From: Saccharothrix australiensis
GTDB taxonomy: Bacteria > Actinomycetota > Actinomycetes > Mycobacteriales > Pseudonocardiaceae
Reading direction: 5' to 3'
Length of the DNA: 64,000 nt
Assembly: GCF_003634935.1 (NCBI RefSeq)
Contig: NZ_RBXO01000001.1
Coordinates: 1,389,501-1,453,500, forward strand
Position numbers and translations under genes: made by a program
Part shown: one piece after another, positions 25,310-33,412 of the stretch
Numbering within the stretch: the stretch's first letter is position 1
Layout: each line of letters starts with the position of its first letter
Notes under the pieces: model-generated
Told to the model about the DNA's origin: nothing
What the model saw: only the letters and a program-made list of their open reading frames with translations
Database searches by the model: none

Positions 25310-26940
25310 TGCCCACCGGGACCGTCGTCACGTTCTACTCCTACAAGGGCGGGGTCGGGCGCAGCTTCACGCTGGCCAACGTCGCCGTGCTGCTGGCCCG
25401 CTGGGGCTACCGCGTGCTGGCCGTGGACTGGGACCTGGAAGCGCCCGGCCTGCACCACTACTTCCGGTCGGTGCTGACCGCGGAACCCGAGGGCGGCGTG
25501 ATCGACCTCGCCCACGACTTCCTCGCGGGAGCGGAGCGCCCCCGCCCGCACGCCGTCCCGCTCGTCGTCGAAGGCAGCAGCACCCTCGCGCTGCTGGCCG
25601 CCGGCCGGGACGACGACTCCTACACGGAGCGGATGCAGCGCATCGACTGGGCGGACCTCTACCGGCGCGGGTTCGGCGACTTCCTGGAGTGTTGCCGGGA
25701 GGAGTGGACCGCGGACTACGACTTCGTGCTGATCGACAGCCGGACCGGGATCTCCGACATCGCGAGCATCTGCACGGCGCAGTTGCCCGATCGGCTGGCC
25801 GTCCTGTTCACCGCCAACGAGCAGAACCTCAAGGACGTCGTGAACGTCGTGCGGCGCGCCGACCTCGCGCGGGACCGGCTGCCCTACGACCGGCCCCGAC
25901 ACCTCGTGCTGCCGATCCTGTCCAGGCTGGACAACCGGGTGGAGTACGAGCGGGCCGAGCGGTGGCGGCGGAAGTGCACCGAGGTCGTCGAGCCGTTGTT
26001 CCGCAACTGGCTCGTAAAGAGCGTGCAGGTGGACCTGATGCTGCGGCACCTCACGCTGCCCTACGTCTCCTACTGGAGCTTCGGCGAGCAGTTGGCCGTG
26101 GTGGACGAGCGCATACCGTCGGCGGACCAGGTCTCGTTCGCGTTGGAGACGGTGGCGGCCGTGGTAGCGCACCAGTTCGACCGCACCGACCTGCTCGCCG
26201 ACAACCGGGACGCCTACGTGGCCTCGGCCCGTGACCGCCACCACGACTTCTCCCTGGACCTGCTGGTGTCGAGTCCGCGTCCCGCGCTGCGCGTCGCGGA
26301 CCAGTTGATCGAGGAACTGCGTGCCCTGGACCTGCGGGTCGAGCGGTCCTCGTCCGGCGACCCGGAGCTGCTCGACCGGGGCATCGAACTCGCCGAGCAC
26401 CTCTGCCTGGTGGTGGACGGCAGCCTGAGCCGCTGGCAGCTCACCGAGGCGGAGCGGTTCCTGCGGCACACGATCGCCCCGGACGACGGTCAGCGGCGGC
26501 TGTTCTGCGTGCTGACCACCGGCACCGACCCGGCGAGCCTGCCCGGCTTCCTGCGCAACCTGCGCCACCTGGGTTTCGAACCGGGTGTGCGACCCGCCCG
26601 CGTGGCACGGGAACTGCACGACCTCATCACCGGAACGCCGATCGGTGAGGTGGACGCGGACCGGGAAGCCCTCCGCGACGCGGCCTCCGTGCTGCGCGCC
26701 GTGCCGGACCGGATGCCCTCCGCCGGGCGGCTCTCGCTCGTCGAGCAGACCGTGCGCGGCATGTCCGCCGTGCTGGACGACGGCGACCTCACCGCGTTGC
26801 GCGACCTGTCGGTGGACCTCGGCGTGCTGTCCAAGCCCCATGCGGACGGCGGCCGGTTCGCGGTTCCCCACGGGCTGCTCACCGACATCCAGACCCTCCT
26901 CGACCGGATCGACCGTCGAGTCGACGCGTCCACCGACTGA
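25309..26940 (+). CDS. KGGVGR-type MinD/ParA-like ATPase with TIR-like C-terminal region
   Basis: 543 residues. VVTFYSYKGGVGRSFTLAN (residues 6-24) is the deviant Walker A of the MinD/ParA class, with Arg in place of the second Lys. The switch regions follow in DWDLEAPGLHHYF and DFVLIDSRTGISD. This KGGVGR subfamily commonly sits next to TIR or STAND proteins in bacterial conflict loci. From about residue 300 a second domain runs DFSLDLLVSSPRPALRVAD, ELRALDLRVERSSSGDPELL and HLCLVVDGSLSRWQLTEAE: strands and helices in TIR-like order but without an obvious catalytic Glu. Likely a nucleotide-dependent regulator or scaffold of the TIR effector encoded immediately upstream. Starts in TGATG, so translationally coupled. 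Confidence 0.8.
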   Translation: MPTGTVVTFYSYKGGVGRSFTLANVAVLLARWGYRVLAVDWDLEAPGLHHYFRSVLTAEPEGGVIDLAHDFLAGAERPRPHAVPLVVEGSSTLALLAAGRDDDSYTERMQRIDWADLYRRGFGDFLECCREEWTADYDFVLIDSRTGISDIASICTAQLPDRLAVLFTANEQNLKDVVNVVRRADLARDRLPYDRPRHLVLPILSRLDNRVEYERAERWRRKCTEVVEPLFRNWLVKSVQVDLMLRHLTLPYVSYWSFGEQLAVVDERIPSADQVSFALETVAAVVAHQFDRTDLLADNRDAYVASARDRHHDFSLDLLVSSPRPALRVADQLIEELRALDLRVERSSSGDPELLDRGIELAEHLCLVVDGSLSRWQLTEAERFLRHTIAPDDGQRRLFCVLTTGTDPASLPGFLRNLRHLGFEPGVRPARVARELHDLITGTPIGEVDADREALRDAASVLRAVPDRMPSAGRLSLVEQTVRGMSAVLDDGDLTALRDLSVDLGVLSKPHADGGRFAVPHGLLTDIQTLLDRIDRRVDASTD

Positions 26941-26951
26941 AAGGCGGCGGA

Positions 26952-27560
26952 ATGCCCGAGAAGCTCACGAACGAGGAACGAGCGGCGCTCATCGTGCTGA
27001 TGCTCGAAGACCGGGATGTGCCGAACGTGGAGTTGGGGAACGACCTCACGATCCGGCTCAGCAAGCCCGGCCGCGAGCGGTTGAACAAGCTCGGCCTGCT
27101 CCGGTCGTGGAAGGAGAAGGCCCGGATCGTGCACCGGATCACGGAGGAGGGGATCTCCTGGTGTGAGCGCGACTTGGCTGCGCTCGGTTCGCCGCCGAAC
27201 TCGGCTCCGCTGTTACGTGCCTACCACGCGGTGCTGATGCACTTCGTGCAGCTCCACCAGCGGCTGGGCGACCTCGCCGAGGTGCTCCGCTCCGGCCGGG
27301 ACCTGGAGTCGGTGATCCGGGCCGCCTACCTGGCGCTGTCGGTCAAGCCGCAGGACTGGGTGCGCCTGGCCAAGCTCCGGCCCAAGCTCAACGGCGCCGA
27401 GCGGGACGAGGTCGACGCGGTCCTGCTGGAGATGGTGCGGACCGGCACTGTGCACGTGGCGCCCGACTCCAACCGCAAGGTGCTGACCGAGGCCGACCAC
27501 GCCGCGGCGCTCCGGATCGGCGGCGAGGACAACCACCTGGTGGCGATCGAGGAATCATGA
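26952..27560 (+). CDS. Small helical protein with winged-helix-like N-terminus
   Basis: 202 residues. It starts MPEKLTNEERAALIVLMLED and carries a winged-helix-like unit up to about residue 70 (TIRLSKPGRERLNKLGLLRS, then RIVHRITEEGISWCERDL), followed by a helical domain (LRAYHAVLMHFVQLHQRLGD; VIRAAYLALSVKPQDWVRLA). The N-terminal pattern resembles adaptor HTHs found beside ATPases in conflict systems. No family name assigned. It lies 11 bases after the KGGVGR ATPase and overlaps the HerA-like gene by 4 bases. It could link the ATPases to DNA or to the TIR effector. Confidence 0.7.
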   Translation: MPEKLTNEERAALIVLMLEDRDVPNVELGNDLTIRLSKPGRERLNKLGLLRSWKEKARIVHRITEEGISWCERDLAALGSPPNSAPLLRAYHAVLMHFVQLHQRLGDLAEVLRSGRDLESVIRAAYLALSVKPQDWVRLAKLRPKLNGAERDEVDAVLLEMVRTGTVHVAPDSNRKVLTEADHAAALRIGGEDNHLVAIEES

Positions 27561-30500
27561 CAGAGCAACTGCGCAAGGCACTGGCCACGCTCCGCTTCAA
27601 CTCCGCCGAGACGCCGGACGACGTCTGGCAGACCTCGCCCTCCCACGTGGACGGTCTGCACGCCAAGGCGGAGGACCGCATCCGGGCCGGTATCGCGGAA
27701 GCCAAGGCCAGCAGCGGCCCCAGCCCCCTCGGGCTGGTGCTCCAGGGCAGGAAAGGGATCGGCAAGACCCACCTGCTGGGCACGGTGCGCCGCATGGTGC
27801 AGCGGGAGGGCGGGTTCTTCTTCCTGGTCGAGCTGACCACGGGCCCGGAGTTCTGGACCGACGTCGCCGAGGCGATGCGCAGCGAGCTCCGCCGGACCAC
27901 GGACGAGGGTGAGTTGCAGCTCACCGCGCTGCTCCGGCAGTTGTGCGACCTGGCGGGCGTGCCGGGGACGGTGGCGGGTGCGATCACGGGCGCGACGGCG
28001 CTGACGCCCCACGACCTCACGGTCTTCCACAACCACTTGCGCGCGGTGGACGGCCGGATAGCGGTCGAGTGCGGCGACACGATCCGCGCGCTGGTGCTCT
28101 ACGCGTCCGAGCACGCCCAGATCGGCCTGGAACATCTCCAGGGCTCGGCCGGGCCGGGCGGCGCGCACCGCGAATGGGGGCTGCCGAGCAGGTCGAAGCC
28201 GCCGCAGACGCTGGTGCGGGACATCTCGCGGGTCCTCGCCATGACCGGGCCGTGCGTCATCGCCGTCGACCAGTTGGACACCCTCGTCAACGTGGGCCGG
28301 GACGAGATCGACGCGCGGGTGACGAGCGCGGAGTCGGGCGGGGAGCTCGCGCTCATCGCCGACGGGTTGATGAAGTTGCGGGAGAAGACCAGGCGGACGC
28401 TGTCGATCGTGGCCTGCCTGCCCAACACGTGGAAGATGCTGCACTCGATCGCGAGCGACACGGTCGCCGACCGGTTCACCGAAACCCCGATCCTGGGCTC
28501 GATCGTGGACCCGGCGATCGGCCGTGCGCTGGTGGAGCGGTGGCTCGGCGTGGTGTACCGGCGCAACGACATCACGCCACCGCACCCGACCTGGCCCGTG
28601 GCGTCGAGCGCGTTCGGCCCCGGCTGGACCTCGCGGACGCCGCGCCAGCTGCTCAGGAGCATCCACCAGCACGCCGAGTCCTGCCTGTACGGCGAGATCC
28701 GGGAGTTGCGCTCGTTCGACGAGGAACCCGTAGAGGCACCCGCGCCCGCGCCCGCGCCCGACGGGGCGGAGCCCGACTACTTCCGGGAGCTCGACAGCCG
28801 GTTCGAGCGGCTGCGCGAGAAGGCGGACATCTCGGCCGCGCAGCTGAAGCAGCACAACGAGGACGAGGTGATGCCGGCGCTGCTGCTGGCCGGGCTGAAG
28901 TCGTGGATCAACGAGGTCGGCAACGACGACCTGGCCTGGCAGGCCGAACAGCTCCACGGCGGGAGTGACCTGCACGCGCAGCTGCTCCACACCGTGAACG
29001 AGGACTTGGACACCGATGAGCGCTGGGGGTTCCGCCTCATCGCGAGCGCCCACGGCAACCGGGTGCTGCGCCGGTTGCGCCACGCCCGAGACGCGGCCCG
29101 CTTCGGCCTGCGCGACCGGCACCTGGTCCTGATCCGGAACGGCGGTCAGGGGTGGGACGGCCAGCGGACCAGGGCCGAGGTGGCGGAACTGGAGCGGGCG
29201 GGTGGCCGTCGGGTCGAGATCTCGGACGACGACCTGCGGACGTTCAGCGCGCTCAAGGAGATGCAGGCCGCGCAGACCCACCAGCTGCTGGCGTGGCTGG
29301 TGGCGCGGAAACCGGTCAGCCGGACGACGTTCCTGCGCGAGATCCTGCCCGAGCCGAAGCGGTCCGCGGCGAGCCACCAGGAGACCCGCCCGCCGCCGCA
29401 CGAACCGCCGCCGCACGAACCGCCGTCACCGACCGGGATCGAGCTCGGCATGGACGGCGAGATCCGCATCGAGCTGGAGTCGCTGCGCAAGCACGCCATC
29501 GTCTTCGCGGGCTCCGGCAGCGGGAAGACCGTGCTGCTGCGGCGGATCGTCGAGGAGTGCGCCTTGCGGGGGGTTTCGGCGATCGTCCTGGACCCGAACA
29601 ACGACCTGGCGCGGCTGGGTGACGCGTGGCCGGAGCCGCCCGCCGACTGGCGGCCGGGTGACGCCGGCCGCGCCGCCGAGTACCTCGCGAACACCGAGGT
29701 GGTGGTGTGGACGCCGGGCCGCGCCGGCGGGCGGCCGCTCAGCTTCCACCCGCTGCCCGACTTCGCGGAGGTGCGCGGGGACGCCGACGAGTTCACCGCT
29801 TCGGTGGAGGCTGCGGTGGCCCGCCTGGTGCCGCACGCCAGGGTCGGTGGCGGCTCCAAGACCGCAGTGCGCGGCCAAGCCGTGCTGCGGGAGGCCCTGA
29901 CGCACTACGCGCGCACGGGCGAGCGCGACCTGTCGGCGTTCATCGACGTGCTGGCGGACCTCCCGGACGGGGTGAGCAGGCTCGGCACCGCCCGAGCGAC
30001 GGCGGCGGACCTGGCCGAGACGCTGCGCGCCGCGACGGTCAACGACCCGCTGCTCGGCGGCGCGGGCGAACCTACGGACCCCGCCGTGCTGCTGACCCCG
30101 ACGCCGGGCAAGCGCGCGCGGATCTCGGTGATCAGCTTCGTCGGGTTGCCGTCGGAGGAGCGCAAGCAGGGGTTCGTCGGCCAGCTCCAGCTGGAGGTGT
30201 TCGCCTGGATCAAACGCAATCCCGCGGTGGACCGGCCGCTCGGTGGCCTGGTCGTGATGGACGAGGCGCAGACCATCGCGCCGTCCGGCGGGTGGACGGC
30301 GAGCACGCAGAGCACGATCCTGCTGGCCTCGCAGGCCCGCAAGTACGGGCTGGGCCTGCTGCTCGCCACCCAGGCGCCGAAGGGCGTGCACAACCAGGTT
30401 GTCGGCAACGCGACGACGCAGTTCTTCGGCAGGCTGAACAGCCCGGCGCAGGTCGCCGCTGCGACCGAGATGGCCAGGGCCAAGGGCAGTTCGGTCGGCG

Positions 30501-30652
30501 ACATCTCGCGCCTGGAACGCGGTCGGTTCTACGTCACGGGCGAGACCTTCGGGTTCCGCCGGATGCGGACGCCGCTGTGCCTGAGCCACCACCCGCCGAG
30601 CCCGCTGCGGCTGGAGGAAGTGCTCGACCGGGCTCGCGACGGTCGGCGCTGA
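27557..30652 (+). CDS. Double P-loop ATPase: STAND-like N-terminal, HerA/DUF87-like C-terminal
   Basis: 1,031 residues. The first ATPase has LGLVLQGRKGIGKTHLLG (about 58-75) and Walker B CVIAVDQLDTLVN (about 233-245), followed by helical arms. A middle region with a Pro-rich linker (ETRPPPHEPPPHEPP, about 612-626) leads to the second ATPase, which is HerA/VirB4/DUF87-like: KHAIVFAGSGSGKTVLLRR (about 646-664), AIVLDPNNDLARLG, GGLVVMDEAQTIAPSGG and LGLLLATQAPKGVHNQV. HerA-type motors form hexamers that translocate DNA and recur with nucleases, Sir2 or other effectors in anti-phage systems. Two distinct motors in one chain is unusual. It closes the TIR operon and ends at a strong hairpin. Confidence 0.85.
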   Translation: MTEQLRKALATLRFNSAETPDDVWQTSPSHVDGLHAKAEDRIRAGIAEAKASSGPSPLGLVLQGRKGIGKTHLLGTVRRMVQREGGFFFLVELTTGPEFWTDVAEAMRSELRRTTDEGELQLTALLRQLCDLAGVPGTVAGAITGATALTPHDLTVFHNHLRAVDGRIAVECGDTIRALVLYASEHAQIGLEHLQGSAGPGGAHREWGLPSRSKPPQTLVRDISRVLAMTGPCVIAVDQLDTLVNVGRDEIDARVTSAESGGELALIADGLMKLREKTRRTLSIVACLPNTWKMLHSIASDTVADRFTETPILGSIVDPAIGRALVERWLGVVYRRNDITPPHPTWPVASSAFGPGWTSRTPRQLLRSIHQHAESCLYGEIRELRSFDEEPVEAPAPAPAPDGAEPDYFRELDSRFERLREKADISAAQLKQHNEDEVMPALLLAGLKSWINEVGNDDLAWQAEQLHGGSDLHAQLLHTVNEDLDTDERWGFRLIASAHGNRVLRRLRHARDAARFGLRDRHLVLIRNGGQGWDGQRTRAEVAELERAGGRRVEISDDDLRTFSALKEMQAAQTHQLLAWLVARKPVSRTTFLREILPEPKRSAASHQETRPPPHEPPPHEPPSPTGIELGMDGEIRIELESLRKHAIVFAGSGSGKTVLLRRIVEECALRGVSAIVLDPNNDLARLGDAWPEPPADWRPGDAGRAAEYLANTEVVVWTPGRAGGRPLSFHPLPDFAEVRGDADEFTASVEAAVARLVPHARVGGGSKTAVRGQAVLREALTHYARTGERDLSAFIDVLADLPDGVSRLGTARATAADLAETLRAATVNDPLLGGAGEPTDPAVLLTPTPGKRARISVISFVGLPSEERKQGFVGQLQLEVFAWIKRNPAVDRPLGGLVVMDEAQTIAPSGGWTASTQSTILLASQARKYGLGLLLATQAPKGVHNQVVGNATTQFFGRLNSPAQVAAATEMARAKGSSVGDISRLERGRFYVTGETFGFRRMRTPLCLSHHPPSPLRLEEVLDRARDGRR

Positions 30653-30668
30653 CCTCGGCACCGCGGGA

Positions 30669-30701
30669 CGTGCTCCCCGCCCGGATCGGACGGGGAGCAC
30701 G
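30669..30701. terminator. Bidirectional hairpin between convergent TIR-system genes
   Basis: A perfect 11-bp stem (left 30669-30679, right 30691-30701) has an 11-base loop that can itself pair CCG with CGG. It lies between the HerA-like gene stop (30652) and the stop of the convergent TIR-like gene (30716), so it can terminate both. No U-run, as usual in actinomycetes. Confidence 0.75.
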
Positions 30702-30715
30702 CCCCGGTCGCGTGC

Positions 30716-31612
30716 TCAGCCGACGGTCGAGGCCAGCACCTCGTCGATGCGCCGCCAGAGCGCGGTGAACAGCTCCTCCCGGCGGTAGGCGCGCGGTGCG
30801 CCACCGCTGCCGAGCACCGAGAAGTCGTGCACTTCGAGCACGGCCGCGCCCACTCGCGTGTCGTAGACCGGGCGTGCCCAGCCGTTGGTGAGCGCGCCGG
30901 TCCCGTCGTGCCTGCCGACCACGAAGTTCACCGTCTCGTCACCACCGATGCCGCCGCGTTGGACGTCGAGCGCGTAGACGGTGTCGCCCGCCCGCTCGAC
31001 CCGCACGGCGATCCTCGTGTCGCCGACGTGCAAGGTGCCCACGAACCCGTGCCGCTGCAGCCCCGGCAGCGCAGCGGCGAACTGCTCACCCAGGTAGCGC
31101 AGCGTCGCATCCTGCTCGGTGTAGCGGCTGAAGTCGGCGGGCACGACCGGTTCCGCATCCTGCGCCGGAGCGGATCCCTTGACCGCGGCCACCACCTCGG
31201 TGACCCGCGCGCGGTCCCGCCCGATCGCCTCCGCAGCCTCGATCCGGGCGACCAGCGACTCGGTGAGCTGATCCGGCCGGTCCGCCCTGCCGCGCACGTA
31301 GGTCACGTGCGGGTGCAGCAGCGCGGGGGGCACGGTCACGTCGTCGAGCAGCACGGGCAGCACGTGCTCGTCCCCGGCCTTGACCGCGCGCAGCACGGCC
31401 GTGGTGAAGTCGTCCACCGCCGACACGAACGGGACGAAGAACCGCACCCGCGCGTCCGGGAGGTCTCCACCCTCCTTGTGGGACCACCACTCGTGGGTCT
31501 GCTCCGACCCGTGCAGCACGGTGAGACCGCGCTGCCTGAACGCTTCGACCACCTCCTCCACGGCGGAGCGCTGCTCCTCGCCGAAGGACACGGCCACGTC
31601 GTACTCGCTCAC
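30716..31612 (-). CDS. TIR-like domain protein converging on the defence operon
   Basis: 298 residues. Tandem GTG codons; the second (31612) has GGGAGG 7 bases away. Residues 1-130 look TIR-like: SEYDVAVSFGEEQRSAVEEV, AFRQRGLTVLHGSEQTHEWW and DARVRFFVPFVSAVDDFTTA, then HVLPVLLDDVTVPPALL. The usual catalytic Glu position is not obvious, so it may be a pseudoenzyme. Residues 150-298 form a separate alpha/beta domain (YTEQDATLRYLGEQFAAALP; VRVERAGDTVYALDVQRGG; VNFVVGRHDGTGALTNGWA) that I do not recognise. Convergent placement against a TIR/HerA operon suggests an accessory or second sensor in the same defence island. Confidence 0.65.
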   Translation of the reverse strand: MSEYDVAVSFGEEQRSAVEEVVEAFRQRGLTVLHGSEQTHEWWSHKEGGDLPDARVRFFVPFVSAVDDFTTAVLRAVKAGDEHVLPVLLDDVTVPPALLHPHVTYVRGRADRPDQLTESLVARIEAAEAIGRDRARVTEVVAAVKGSAPAQDAEPVVPADFSRYTEQDATLRYLGEQFAAALPGLQRHGFVGTLHVGDTRIAVRVERAGDTVYALDVQRGGIGGDETVNFVVGRHDGTGALTNGWARPVYDTRVGAAVLEVHDFSVLGSGGAPRAYRREELFTALWRRIDEVLASTVG

Positions 31613-31858
31613 CACTGGACCTCCCTGTAACCGCCGGCCCGCCGGCCGGCTGTCCTGTTCTGCGGGGCACAGCATCGGGACCGCGTGTCGACCGGAAGTG
31701 GACGAGGAGTGGATGCGCCGCCGTCGCCCGTCGACCGTGCTGCCGGGAAACGGGCAACACCTGGTCGGCCACCGGACACCGGTGAATCATCGAGATCGCG
31801 GGCCGGACATCCGATAAAAGCCCGCAGCGCATTCATCGGTAGCCTGTGGAGGTTCCCC

Positions 31859-32032
31859 ATGCCTGAGTTCGTGTCCGATTTCGCGGCCAAATGCGGTGTG
31901 GTGCTGGCCGGCTTGTGCGCCATCACCGCCGTGTTTGCACCCATCGGTGGCGCGACCGCCGCGTCCCTCGACGGTTGCCCGCCGCCCACGACGGTCACCG
32001 TCGGCCCCGACGGTAATCCGTGGCACGGCTGA
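31859..32032 (+). CDS. Small secreted peptide precursor
   Basis: 57 residues, ATG 31859 with a strong GGAGG (spacing 6). The N-terminus has a hydrophobic signal segment (CGVVLAGLCAITAVFAPIGG) and an Ala-rich cleavage-like site (ATAAS). The remaining tail is only about 20 residues, DGCPPPTTVTVGPDGNPWHG. Such a precursor resembles signalling-peptide genes encoded beside XRE/TPR (RRNPP-like) receptors, and just such a regulator follows 113 bases downstream on the same strand. A hairpin lies between them. Function inferred. Confidence 0.65.
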   Translation: MPEFVSDFAAKCGVVLAGLCAITAVFAPIGGATAASLDGCPPPTTVTVGPDGNPWHG

Positions 32033-32048
32033 CCGCGGCTCGATTGCG

Positions 32049-32088
32049 CGCCCGGCCGCCCGTGGGAATTCCGCGGGGCGGCCGGGCG
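32049..32088 (+). terminator. Hairpin after the secreted-peptide gene
   Basis: A perfect 13-bp GC stem (32049-32061 with 32076-32088) and a 14-base loop, 17 bases after the peptide stop. Probably a terminator or attenuator separating the peptide gene from the XRE gene. It is flanked by the direct repeat CGATTGCGC at 32041-32049 and 32087-32095. Confidence 0.65.
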
Positions 32089-32145
32089 ATTGCGCAGGGC
32101 GATGTGCAGTGGTGTACTCGGCAACAGCCGGAACAGGAGGCTCGC

Positions 32146-33357
32146 GTGGCTGGATCATTTGGTGAGTTATTGCGTGAATGCCGCATCGCTGCGGGCCTGT
32201 CGATAGGTCAGCTGGCCAAGCGCGTGCACTACAGCAAGGGTTATCTCAGCAAGATCGAGAACGACCTGAAGCCGCCGCACGAGACCGTGGCGCGGTTGTG
32301 CGACAGCGTGCTGGACGCGGGCGGCGGGCTCATCGAAGCGGCCCGGTCGGCACGTGACCAGGCTTCCGAGCGGGCCGCCGCCGTCGGGCTGACGCTCGGC
32401 CGCAGGCAGGTGCTGGTCGCGGGCACGGTGCTCGGCGTGGCGTTCGCCGGCGGGTGCCGGCCGGTGCCGGACGAGCGGGTCGTCACCGGGATGCGGACCT
32501 CGTTCGAGCACCTGCGCGCCCTCGGCATGCAGACGAGTCCCGTGGTGGTCCTGGAACCGCTGATCGCCTTGGCGCGCACGATGCACGCGCTCGCGCACGA
32601 GAATCCCGAGCCGATCAGGATGCGACTGCTCCTGCTCGCCGCGCGGACCGCCGAGTACACCGGGTGGATGCACCAGGAGGCGGGTGACGAGCAGGGCGCG
32701 CTGTCGTGGACCCGGCACGCCTCGGAGCTGGCACGGGCTGGCGGCGACCGGGAGATCGTGAGCTACGCGTTCGTCCGCGAAGCGGGCCTCGCGCTGTACC
32801 GGCAGGACGCGGTCGGCACCGTCGACCTCGCCCGGCGGGCCCAGCAGGTGGACCGGGCGAGCCCGCGGACCCTCGCCCTGGCATCCCGCAGGGAGGCCCA
32901 GGGGCACGCCCTGGCCGGTGACCGCGGGTCCTTCGACCGCGCACTGGACCGGGCCGTTCGCCTGCTCGACGCGTCCGCCCCGGACACCGGCTCGTACCCG
33001 GTGCTCGGCTCGACCGCGGCCGACCCGCTGGAACTGGCCAGGGGGTGGTCGTTGTGCGACCTCGGGCGGACGGACGAGTCGGCGGCCGTCCTGGACCGGG
33101 CGTGGGCCCGGCTGCCGGCCGGCTCCCGCCGTTCGCGGGCCCGGTTCGGCTCCCGCCGGTCGCTCGCCCACGCGCTCGCGGGCGAGATCGACCAGAGCTG
33201 CGCGACGCTGGTCGACACGCTCGACGACGCGGCCCACGTCGACTCGGCGACCGTGCGGACGGACCTGCGGGAACTGGCCAGGACACTCGGCCGGTGGCGC
33301 AACCACGGCGCGGTCCGGGAGGTCTACCCCGAGCTGCGGCGGGTGCTGCGCCACTGA
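32146..33357 (+). CDS. XRE regulator with internal hydrophobic segment and TPR-like C-terminus
   Basis: 403 residues, GTG 32146 with AGGAGG 5 bases upstream. The XRE HTH (residues about 5-60) reads ELLRECRIAAGLSIGQLAKR, then YSKGYLSKIEND. A segment at residues 85-104 (LGRRQVLVAGTVLGVAFAGG followed by Cys) looks like a Tat/lipobox signal placed inside the chain and might anchor the protein in the membrane. From about 140 onward are TPR-like helical pairs (LLLLAARTAEYTGWMHQEAG; SYAFVREAGLALYRQDAVGT). HTH plus TPR is the plan of peptide-binding RRNPP-type regulators, and a small secreted peptide gene lies immediately upstream. Targets unknown. Confidence 0.8.
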   Translation: MAGSFGELLRECRIAAGLSIGQLAKRVHYSKGYLSKIENDLKPPHETVARLCDSVLDAGGGLIEAARSARDQASERAAAVGLTLGRRQVLVAGTVLGVAFAGGCRPVPDERVVTGMRTSFEHLRALGMQTSPVVVLEPLIALARTMHALAHENPEPIRMRLLLLAARTAEYTGWMHQEAGDEQGALSWTRHASELARAGGDREIVSYAFVREAGLALYRQDAVGTVDLARRAQQVDRASPRTLALASRREAQGHALAGDRGSFDRALDRAVRLLDASAPDTGSYPVLGSTAADPLELARGWSLCDLGRTDESAAVLDRAWARLPAGSRRSRARFGSRRSLAHALAGEIDQSCATLVDTLDDAAHVDSATVRTDLRELARTLGRWRNHGAVREVYPELRRVLRH

Positions 33358-33360
33358 TCG

Positions 33361-33403
33361 CCGTGCCCGGCGGGCGCGGTCGCCCGCGACCCGCCGGGCA
33401 CGG
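33361..33403. terminator. Bidirectional hairpin between XRE and SARP genes
   Basis: A perfect 14-bp stem (33361-33374 with 33390-33403) lies 4 bases after the XRE stop and 10 bases before the end of the convergent AfsR-like gene. The 15-base loop is itself GC-rich and may pair further. Confidence 0.8.
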
Positions 33404-33412
33404 CGGTCGGTC

